From Oscillospiraceae bacterium (GTDB lineage Bacteria > Bacillota > Clostridia > Oscillospirales > Ruminococcaceae), in assembly GCA_017451665.1 (NCBI GenBank), contig JAFTNX010000063.1, positions 1-5,195 of the forward strand: a DNA stretch of 5,195 nucleotides. Reading direction: 5' to 3'. This document shows, piece by piece, positions 1 to 5,195 of this stretch. The position numbers and the translations under genes were made by a program. A model generated the notes under the pieces. It was not told where the DNA came from. It did not search any database and worked only from the letters and a program-made list of their open reading frames with translations. How positions within the stretch are numbered: the stretch's first letter is position 1; each line of letters begins with the position of its first letter.

Positions 1-990
1 CTTGATGGTATTTCAGGTGATGAAAATGCTGTAAGAGATTATATCTGTAAGGAAATTATCGGTCACGCAGAATTTAAGATTGATAATCTTGGAAATGTTA
101 TCGCGTTTAAAAAGGGTAAAAATACCCCAAAGAATAAAATTATGATTTCTGCCCATATGGACGAGGTTGGAATGATTGTAAACTTCATAAATTCAGACGG
201 AACTCTTAAAATTTCGTCAGTTGGTGGAGTTGACCCACGAGTTGTTTTTGGCAGACAGGTTTTTGTTGGCAAAAACAAAATCAATGGCGTAATCGGCGCA
301 AAAGCTGTTCATAATCTTACTGCTGATGAAAAGGACACAGCTGTGACATTTGATAAAATGTATGTTGACATCGGCTGTGAAAATAAGGAAGTAGCTGAAA
401 AGCTGGTTTCTCTTGGTGACAGCGTTACTTTTTCTTCTGAATTTATAGAATACGGTGACGGCTTTGTAAAAGGTAAGGCTATTGACGACAGGGCAGGCTG
501 TGCTGTTATGCTTGAAATGATTAAATCAGACCTTGAATACGACACATATTTTACCTTTGTTGTTCAGGAAGAAATAGGACTTCGTGGCTCAAGATGTGCA
601 GCTTTCTCAGTTGAACCTGATTATGCAATTGTCATTGAGTCAACAACTGCTGCTGATATTCCGTCAGCAAGCGGTGCAGACAGAGTGTGCGAGCTTAAAA
701 AAGGACCTGTTGTTTCATTTATGGACAGGTCAACAATTTATAATAAAGAGCTTTATAACCTTGCTTTTGAATGTGCAAAGGAAATTGAAATTCCTTGCCA
801 GACAAAAACAAGAGTTGCAGGTGGTAACGACGCAGGTGCAATTCACCTTTCAAAGGGTGGAGTAAAGACAATTGCTGTTTCTGTGCCTACAAGATATCTC
901 CATTCACCATCTTGTGTGATAAATAAAGAGGATTATTTCAATACTCTTAAACTTGTAAAAGCTTTGACAGATAGGATTTATAACAGATGA
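1..990 (+). CDS. M42-family metallo-aminopeptidase (5' end outside window)
   Basis: This is probably a cytosolic di-metal aminopeptidase of the M42 (TET / glutamyl aminopeptidase / 'cellulase M') family, which trims N-terminal residues from short peptides. The open frame runs unbroken from base 1, well upstream of the first ATG at 142, and its first residues (LDGISGDE) match the usual M42 N-terminus, so about 10-20 residues are missing. Of 329 visible residues, the family landmarks are: AHMDEVG with His52 and Asp54, the IDDRAG Asp pair at 162-163, the QEEIGLRGS glutamates at 190-191 (catalytic base plus metal ligand), and the C-terminal PTRYLHSP His301. The segment VIESTTAADIP carries Glu213 where many M42 enzymes have a metal-binding Asp. 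Visible length fits the usual 340-350 residues. The stop overlaps the next start as ATGA, suggesting translational coupling. The family is confident; the substrate cannot be read from sequence. Older 'endoglucanase M' labels for this family should not be taken literally. Confidence 0.93.
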   Translation, partial: LDGISGDENAVRDYICKEIIGHAEFKIDNLGNVIAFKKGKNTPKNKIMISAHMDEVGMIVNFINSDGTLKISSVGGVDPRVVFGRQVFVGKNKINGVIGAKAVHNLTADEKDTAVTFDKMYVDIGCENKEVAEKLVSLGDSVTFSSEFIEYGDGFVKGKAIDDRAGCAVMLEMIKSDLEYDTYFTFVVQEEIGLRGSRCAAFSVEPDYAIVIESTTAADIPSASGADRVCELKKGPVVSFMDRSTIYNKELYNLAFECAKEIEIPCQTKTRVAGGNDAGAIHLSKGGVKTIAVSVPTRYLHSPSCVINKEDYFNTLKLVKALTDRIYNR

Positions 991-1757
991 TAAAAAGACT
1001 TGAAAAAATAAACCCTGACATTTTTGAAAAACTGAATAGTGACCATTATAAAAGACGTGTAAAATCAAACTTTGAGGCATACGGTACAGAATATGACTTC
1101 TGTCAGTTTTTTGCACTTCTTGACGATAGCGAAGAAATAAAACTTCTTATAAGCCAGTTTAATTCTACTATGGTTGTTGCTAATTCAATTGATTGTACCT
1201 TTGATGAAACAATCTGTAACGACATTCTTACACTTATTTCAATGAATAAACCACAGACTATTGAAATGAGTGTCAGATTAGCAGAAAAAATCAAGGATAA
1301 CCTTAACGATTATGAAAAATGCGACAGAACAGAATTTGAATTTGTAAGTAAGAATTATCTGCCTAATATGGTGGTTGACGAGTGCCCGAAGCTTGATGAT
1401 GTTTTCAGCATTTTAAAAACAAGCTTTCCTGTGATAGCTGACAGCTATGATTTGTGGCTTACTGATACTTCACATAAGGTAAGACGAGGTCTTTCACAGT
1501 GCTTTGTTCTTGGTAATTTTACTACTGCTACAATTCAGTATATCTGCGATAATACTGCACTTGTAGGTCACGTTGCTACCATTCCTGAAGAAAGAGGACG
1601 CTTTCATGCAAGAAAACTTCTTTATTGGATGGGCGAAAAGCTCAATAAAGAAGGGGTAAACGTGCGACTTTTTGCAAGAAGCCACAGAGTTTCCTATTAT
1701 GAGGAAATCGGTTTTAAGGATATTGGTATGGATATTGTTTTTGAAAGGAAATTATAA
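987..1757 (+). CDS. GNAT-family N-acetyltransferase with uncharacterised N-terminal region
   Basis: The product has 256 residues. The C-terminal part (about 180-256) looks like a GNAT acetyl-CoA-binding core: a beta strand ending in VATIPEERGRF at 196-206, then HARKLLYWMGEKL. This corresponds to motif A, with the E-R-G-R-F-H-A loop in the pyrophosphate-binding position. Then come LFARSHRVSYYEEIGF (about 228-243), the common Y-x-x-x-GF ending of the fold, and a last strand. Residues 1-175 are not recognised; they are rich in charged residues, with no signal peptide or membrane segment. The arrangement resembles FR47-type GNATs with a divergent first half. The enzyme should transfer an acetyl group to an amine, but the acceptor is unknown. 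The ATG overlaps the peptidase stop by 4 nt, with TAGGA at 972-976 about 10 nt upstream as ribosome binding site. The next gene starts 2 nt after the stop. Fold assignment is fairly secure, function is open. Confidence 0.82.
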   Translation: MIKRLEKINPDIFEKLNSDHYKRRVKSNFEAYGTEYDFCQFFALLDDSEEIKLLISQFNSTMVVANSIDCTFDETICNDILTLISMNKPQTIEMSVRLAEKIKDNLNDYEKCDRTEFEFVSKNYLPNMVVDECPKLDDVFSILKTSFPVIADSYDLWLTDTSHKVRRGLSQCFVLGNFTTATIQYICDNTALVGHVATIPEERGRFHARKLLYWMGEKLNKEGVNVRLFARSHRVSYYEEIGFKDIGMDIVFERKL

Positions 1758-1759
1758 AA

Positions 1760-3025
1760 ATGAACTACTTTGATATAGATGAAAAACTTCTTGAAATCGC
1801 TGAAAAAGCTGAAGAAATGTGTAAAAAACAGTTTTCTCAGATTGAAAAAATCAGCTTTATAAACGGTCAGAAGGTGCTTAAAGCTTTTATTGATAACCGT
1901 GTAAGCGAAAGCTGTCTTAAAGGCACAACAGGCTATGGCTACGGAGATTTGGGAAGAGATACAATCGATAAGGTTTTTGCGCAGGCTTTTGGTGGTGAAG
2001 ACGCTGTTGTAAGACATACTTTTGTTAACGGAACTCACGCACTTTCTACTGCACTTTTTGGCGTGTTAAGACCTGGCGATACAATTCTTACTCTTACCGG
2101 GAAGCCTTACGATACCCTTGAAGAAATCATTGGTATAAGAGGCGAAGCTGGCAAGGGAAGTCTTAAGGATTTCGGTGTTAAGTATTCACAGGTTGACCTT
2201 GTTGATGAAAAAACACCTGACTATGATAAAATCGCTGAAATGGTAAAGGGCGTTAAGGTTGCGTATATCCAGCGTTCAAGAGGGTATTCATTAAGACCGT
2301 CACTTTCTATTGAAGTTATTGAAAAAATGATTAAAACTGCAAAAGCATCAAACCCTGACGTTATCCTTATGGTTGATAACTGTTATGGCGAATTTGTTGA
2401 AGAAAGAGAGCCACTTTCAGTAGGCGCTGACCTTATAATCGGCTCACTTATTAAAAACCCTGGTGGTGCAATCGCATCAACTGGTGGCTATATCGCAGGA
2501 AGGGCTGACCTTGTTGAAATGTGTGCCGACAGACTTACCTGCGTTGGAATGGGAAAAGAAGTGGGCTGTTCACTTAACCAGAACAGAGAAATGCTGTTAG
2601 GCTTCTTTATGGCACCTGAAGTAGTTGCAAACGCACTTAAAACTTCTGTTTTTGCTTGTCATTTCTTTAATCTTCTTGGATTTAAGACATTCCCAGAAGC
2701 TGATGAAACAAGAACAGATATTATTGCATCAATCTGCCTTGAAAACGAAGAAAACCTTACAGCGTTCTGTCAGGGAATTCAGAAAGGCTCACCTGTTGAC
2801 AGCTATGTTACACCTGAAGCATGGGATATGCCAGGTTACGAAAGCAAGGTTATTATGGCTGCCGGTGCATTTACAATGGGCGCTTCAATCGAACTTTCAG
2901 CTGACGCACCAATTAGAGAGCCTTTTGCAGCGTGGTTGCAGGGTGGTATTACATATGCAACAGGAAAAACAGGTGTAATTCTTGCTGCACAGGAAATGAT
3001 TAACAGAAATCTTTTAAAAATATAA
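1760..3025 (+). CDS. ynbB: YnbB-type PLP-dependent enzyme (aluminium-resistance / methionine gamma-lyase family)
   Basis: A 421-residue cytosolic fold-type I PLP enzyme, usually annotated 'aluminium resistance protein' or 'methionine gamma-lyase family protein'. Visible marks in order: GTTGYGYGDLGRD (55-67), HTFVNGTHALSTALFG (86-101) in the cofactor phosphate-binding region, IQRSRGYSLRPS (170-181), VDNCYGEF with Asp206 expected to pair with the pyridine nitrogen, and SLIKNPGGAIASTGGY with Lys232 as the likely Schiff-base lysine. Near the C-terminus, SPVDSYVTPEAWDMPGYES and GASIELSADAPIREP are typical of this family rather than of the classic Cys/Met metabolism lyases. Length is the family norm (about 410-430). 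AAAGGAA at 1744-1750, inside the end of the previous gene, is a ribosome binding site 9 nt from the ATG. Carbon-sulfur lyase activity on an amino acid is plausible by homology, but to my knowledge substrate and physiological role are not firmly established. Family very confident, reaction not. Confidence 0.93.
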   Translation: MNYFDIDEKLLEIAEKAEEMCKKQFSQIEKISFINGQKVLKAFIDNRVSESCLKGTTGYGYGDLGRDTIDKVFAQAFGGEDAVVRHTFVNGTHALSTALFGVLRPGDTILTLTGKPYDTLEEIIGIRGEAGKGSLKDFGVKYSQVDLVDEKTPDYDKIAEMVKGVKVAYIQRSRGYSLRPSLSIEVIEKMIKTAKASNPDVILMVDNCYGEFVEEREPLSVGADLIIGSLIKNPGGAIASTGGYIAGRADLVEMCADRLTCVGMGKEVGCSLNQNREMLLGFFMAPEVVANALKTSVFACHFFNLLGFKTFPEADETRTDIIASICLENEENLTAFCQGIQKGSPVDSYVTPEAWDMPGYESKVIMAAGAFTMGASIELSADAPIREPFAAWLQGGITYATGKTGVILAAQEMINRNLLKI

Positions 3026-3026
3026 A

Positions 3027-3033
3027 CGGAGGA
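3027..3033 (+). promoter_or_regulatory. Strong Shine-Dalgarno site of hprK
   Basis: CGGAGGA lies in the 15-nt gap after the PLP enzyme, 7 nt before the hprK ATG. It contains GGAGG, the closest match to the anti-SD among the ribosome binding sites in this window, and supports the ATG at 3041. Confidence 0.85.
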
Positions 3034-3040
3034 CGTAAAA

Positions 3041-4000
3041 ATGGCTGACATCTATACTTTACCGCTTGACGAGATTGTAAACGAATTTAAACTTGAAGTG
3101 CTTTATACTCCTTGTGAAACAAAAAGTATTCTTATCAAGGATAACGACGTAAACAGACCTGGACTTCAGCTTATGGGATTTTATGAGTATTTCAACGCAG
3201 AAAGAATTCAGGTTTGCGGAAATATGGAATTTGCTTATATGGCTTCAATCAACGAAGACGTAAGACGTGCAAGACTTGATGCACTTTTTGCTACAAAAAT
3301 TCCACTTTTTGTTGTTGCAAGAGGCCACGAACTTTATCCTGAAATGATTGAAATTGCAGAAAAGTATGGCATTCCACTCATGAGAACTGAAACTTCAACA
3401 GGTGAATTTATCGCTGCACTTATCGCATTTTTAAATCTTAAGCTTGCTCCGAGAATTACAAGACACGGCGTTCTTATTGAAGTATACGGTGAAGGTGTTC
3501 TTATCGTCGGTGAAAGTGGTGTCGGTAAATCTGAAACTGCTATCGAACTTGTTAAGCGTGGTCACAGACTTGTAGCCGACGACGCTGTTGAAATCAAGAG
3601 AGTTTCAAATATAAGCCTTGTTGGTTCTTCACCTGATAATATAAGACACTTCCTTGAACTTCGTGGTATCGGTATTATCAATACAAGAAGACTTTTTGGT
3701 GTAGGTGCAGTTAAGGTTTCTGAAAAAATCAATATGATTATTGAACTTGAAATGTGGGACAGCGAAAAGGTTTATGACAGAATGGGCGTTGATAACGAAT
3801 ATGTTTCTATTCTCGGCGTTCAGGTGCCAAGCCTTACTATTCCTGTAAAACCAGGTAGAAACCTTGCTATGATTATCGAAGTTGCAGCTATGAATAACAG
3901 ACAGAAGAAGATGGGTTATAACGCTGCCGAAGAACTTCTCAGCAATCTCGGACTTCAGATTGATAAGAAGGATAAGGTTAAAAACTGGGACGAAATTTAA
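3041..4000 (+). CDS. hprK: HPr kinase/phosphorylase
   Basis: HprK phosphorylates HPr, the phosphocarrier of the sugar phosphotransferase system, at its regulatory serine and also removes that phosphate, linking glycolytic state to CcpA-dependent catabolite repression in Firmicutes. At 319 residues it has the family length (about 310). The N-terminal domain (about 1-130) precedes the kinase domain. Visible motifs: RHGVLIEVYG with His142, Walker A GESGVGKS at 157-164 (Lys163, Ser164), LVADDAVEIK with the catalytic-region Asp180/Asp181, the HprK signature LELRGIGIINTRRLFG at 205-220 with Glu206, and the C-terminal IPVKPGRNLAMIIEVAAMN (267-285) then KKMGYNAAEEL. The second Walker A residue is Glu rather than the common Asp, a mild change not expected to abolish activity. 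No key residue is missing. The gene follows the PLP enzyme by 15 nt and precedes the PHP hydrolase by 20 nt, so it is probably co-transcribed; no own promoter was seen. Confidence 0.97.
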   Translation: MADIYTLPLDEIVNEFKLEVLYTPCETKSILIKDNDVNRPGLQLMGFYEYFNAERIQVCGNMEFAYMASINEDVRRARLDALFATKIPLFVVARGHELYPEMIEIAEKYGIPLMRTETSTGEFIAALIAFLNLKLAPRITRHGVLIEVYGEGVLIVGESGVGKSETAIELVKRGHRLVADDAVEIKRVSNISLVGSSPDNIRHFLELRGIGIINTRRLFGVGAVKVSEKINMIIELEMWDSEKVYDRMGVDNEYVSILGVQVPSLTIPVKPGRNLAMIIEVAAMNNRQKKMGYNAAEELLSNLGLQIDKKDKVKNWDEI

Positions 4001-4020
4001 TTTAAGGATTGAACTTTTAA

Positions 4021-4743
4021 ATGAAACTTGTAGCAGATTTGCATACACATACTATTGCGTCTACTCACGCATATTCTACTATTACTGAAAACTGCCTTTG
4101 GGCTAAAAATAACGGTATAGAACTTATAGCAATGACAGACCATACTGAAAAAATGCCCGACTCACCGTATATCTGGCATTTTGAAAATCTTCATATTCTT
4201 CCAAGAAAAATTAACGACGTATTTGTTCTAAAAGGTGCTGAAACAAATATAATTGATTTTGACGGAAATATAGATTTGCCCGAAAAAACTCTTTCGGTGC
4301 TTGAATGGGTTATAGCGTCAATGCATAATGAGGTTTTAAAGCAGGGAACTGTTGAGGAAATCACAGAAACCTACTTGAAAGCTATGAAAAATCCCCATAT
4401 TGATATGATAGGTCACCCGACAACTGCGTATTTTCAGTGTGATTTTGAACGACTTGTCAAAGGGGCAGTTGAGAATAACAAAATTCTGGAAATCAACGAA
4501 AGCTCAATAAATGTCAAAAAGGGTAGCCGTGAAAATAGCTATGAGCTTCTTAAAATGTGTAAGAAGTATAATGCACTTGTGGCTGTGAATACTGATAGCC
4601 ATTTTTGTCAGCTTGTGGGAAAAACAGCAAGTGCTTCTGAAATATTGAAGGAATGCGATTTTCCTGAAGAACTTATTGTAAATTCAAGTATGGAAAGACT
4701 TTGTAACTGGATTTATAATAAACGTAATATTAAACTTTTGTAG
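4021..4743 (+). CDS. PHP-domain metallohydrolase, YcdX-like
   Basis: A 240-residue single-domain PHP protein, close in length to E. coli YcdX (245). Members are cytosolic metal-dependent phosphoesterases. All nine residues matching the YcdX trinuclear metal site are visible in order: His8 and His10 (DLHTH), His16 (STHAYS), His41 (TDH), Glu74 (KGAETN), His102 (SMH), His132 (GHP), Asp192 and His194 (TDSH). Spacing agrees almost residue for residue, so an active tri-metal phosphatase is likely; the natural substrate is unknown. It is too short and lacks the other domains for a DNA polymerase, and the order of motifs favours the YcdX branch over histidinol phosphatase (HisK), which cannot be fully excluded. 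The ATG at 4021 is preceded by AAGGA at 4004-4008 with a rather long 12-nt spacer; an in-frame upstream TTG at 4009 is blocked by TAA at 4018-4020. It lies between hprK and murB, an arrangement known in Clostridia. Confidence 0.93.
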   Translation: MKLVADLHTHTIASTHAYSTITENCLWAKNNGIELIAMTDHTEKMPDSPYIWHFENLHILPRKINDVFVLKGAETNIIDFDGNIDLPEKTLSVLEWVIASMHNEVLKQGTVEEITETYLKAMKNPHIDMIGHPTTAYFQCDFERLVKGAVENNKILEINESSINVKKGSRENSYELLKMCKKYNALVAVNTDSHFCQLVGKTASASEILKECDFPEELIVNSSMERLCNWIYNKRNIKLL

Positions 4744-4748
4744 GGGTG
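4742..4748 (+). promoter_or_regulatory. Shine-Dalgarno site setting the TTG start of murB
   Basis: AGGGGTG overlaps the TAG stop (4741-4743) of the PHP gene and sits 6 nt before TTG at 4755. An in-frame TGA at 4749-4751 prevents any earlier start, so this site and TTG codon together define the murB start. Confidence 0.72.
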
Positions 4749-4754
4749 TGAAAC

Positions 4755-5195
4755 TTGGAAAAGATAAATTCTTTGATAGGTTTTTGTGAAGAATTAAACT
4801 GTGAAGTGAGAAAAAATCATCTTCTCAGAGATTATACAACCTTTAAAATCGGTGGCGAATGTCCTGCTGTTATTTTGCCGTCAGATACAGATATGCTTTG
4901 TGAAATCATAAAAAAGATTAAGGAGCTTGACGTCAGATTCACCGTAATCGGTAACGGCTCAAATCTTCTTTGTGACGACAAGGGCTTTAATGGTGTAGTT
5001 ATAAAAATCGGTAAAAATATGGATAATATTTCTCTTGTGAATGATACTACTATCTCAGTTTCAGCAGGTACTTCACTTAAAAAGCTTTGTAATTCTTCAC
5101 TTGATAACAGCCTTACAGGACTTGAATTTGCTTATGGAATTCCTGGTACTGTGGGTGGTGCTGTGTTTATGAATGCAGGCGCTTATGACGGAGAA
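4755..5195 (+). CDS. murB: UDP-N-acetylenolpyruvoylglucosamine reductase, N-terminal half (3' end outside window)
   Basis: MurB is the FAD- and NADPH-dependent enzyme that reduces UDP-GlcNAc-enolpyruvate to UDP-MurNAc, the second committed step of peptidoglycan precursor synthesis in the cytosol. The 147 visible codons carry the FAD-domain hallmarks: TTFKIGG at 28-34, VIGNGSNLL at 64-72, SVSAGTSLKKL at 101-111, and from 122 the GLEFAYGIPGTVGGAV block followed by MNAGAYDGE. The frame is open to the window edge; roughly the second half of a protein of about 300 residues is missing, including the substrate-binding domain, so type I versus type II cannot be settled, although the visible half looks like Gram-positive (type II) enzymes. 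TTG at 4755 is chosen because a TGA lies just upstream at 4749-4751 and AGGGGTG is well placed. The next in-frame TTG (4773) has no such site. The gene follows the PHP hydrolase by 11 nt and is probably in the same transcript. Confidence 0.96.
   Translation, partial: MEKINSLIGFCEELNCEVRKNHLLRDYTTFKIGGECPAVILPSDTDMLCEIIKKIKELDVRFTVIGNGSNLLCDDKGFNGVVIKIGKNMDNISLVNDTTISVSAGTSLKKLCNSSLDNSLTGLEFAYGIPGTVGGAVFMNAGAYDGE

Larger units (their letters stand above)
1..5195 (+). other. Probable single polycistronic unit (six co-directional genes)
   Basis: All six genes are on one strand with spacings of -4, 2, 15, 20 and 11 nt. No gap is long enough for an intrinsic terminator and none contains a convincing hairpin with a T-run. 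I also saw no good -35/-10 pair in the 80 bases before hprK. Co-transcription is inferred from this layout; a promoter buried in coding sequence cannot be excluded. Both ends of the unit lie outside the window. Confidence 0.7.

Noticed and set aside
584..865. 93-codon + strand open frame inside the M42 peptidase
   Set aside because: Gln/Leu-rich out-of-frame translation lying across the conserved catalytic region; no independent support.
1697..2038. 113-codon open frame on the - strand across the GNAT/PLP-enzyme junction
   Set aside because: It is Phe/Ser/Lys-rich, a shadow of AAA/GAA-rich coding sequence, and spans two well-supported + strand genes.
2625..2978. 117-codon + strand open frame inside the PLP enzyme
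   Set aside because: It is an out-of-frame reading of conserved YnbB-family sequence with no domain of its own.
1760..3025. Literal annotation as methionine gamma-lyase or as an aluminium-resistance determinant
   Set aside because: Family-specific segments place it with YnbB proteins rather than classic MegL enzymes, and nothing in the sequence or context shows metal resistance.
2930..3040. Possible internal promoter before hprK (TTGCAG at 2936, TTGCTG at 2982, A/T-rich stretch near 3013-3026)
   Set aside because: No -10-like hexamer lies at 16-18 nt from either candidate -35, and A/T-rich runs are common throughout the window.
4001..4020. Possible terminator or attenuator in the hprK-PHP gap
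   Set aside because: The 20 bases form no GC-rich stem and there is no T-run; the palindrome-like TTTAA/TTTTAA pieces are just A/T composition.
3629..4048. 139-codon open frame on the - strand opposite the 3' half of hprK
   Set aside because: It is antisense to strongly conserved HprK motifs, has no recognisable domain, and low-complexity hydrophobic/Asn-rich content typical of a reverse shadow in AT-rich coding DNA.
1..5195. Search for an undescribed system: mobile element ends, direct or inverted repeats, CRISPR units, toxin-antitoxin or defence genes
   Set aside because: None were seen; every stretch is accounted for by conserved housekeeping-type genes and codon use looks alike across all six.

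Overview
The window is a compact, wholly coding stretch of an AT-rich bacterial chromosome, with six genes in a row on the + strand. It most resembles a low-GC Firmicute of the class Clostridia, perhaps a gut Ruminococcaceae/Oscillospiraceae-type organism. The evidence is an HPr kinase with full Firmicute motifs, a YnbB-type PLP enzyme, a MurB of Gram-positive appearance, purine-rich Shine-Dalgarno sites and a strong preference for A/T-ending codons. The lineage is inferred from protein resemblance and gene order, not from a marker search.

Layout: (1) 1-990, an M42-family metallo-aminopeptidase cut at its N-terminus by the window edge. (2) 987-1757, a GNAT-fold acetyltransferase overlapping the peptidase by ATGA. 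(3) 1760-3025, a YnbB / 'aluminium resistance' / 'methionine gamma-lyase family' PLP-dependent enzyme. (4) 3041-4000, HPr kinase/phosphorylase (hprK). (5) 4021-4743, a YcdX-like PHP-domain metallohydrolase with all nine expected metal ligands. (6) 4755 to the window end, the N-terminal half of MurB, starting at TTG.

The gaps between genes are -4, 2, 15, 20 and 11 nt. No gap can hold a terminator or a full promoter, so the simplest reading is one polycistronic unit that begins before and continues after the window. The second half (hprK, PHP hydrolase, murB) resembles a cluster known from Clostridia that often continues into rapZ and whiA. It places carbon-catabolite signalling beside peptidoglycan precursor synthesis. 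The first half (peptidase, acetyltransferase, PLP enzyme) could serve peptide or amino-acid turnover, but that link is inferred only from adjacency.

I found no mobile element, CRISPR array, RNA gene, riboswitch, repeat or sign of an undescribed system. This looks like an ordinary core-genome region. The points worth a second look are modest: a Glu in a usual Asp metal-ligand position of the peptidase, an unrecognised N-terminal region in the acetyltransferase, the uncertain substrates of the PLP enzyme and the PHP protein, and the gene order itself.
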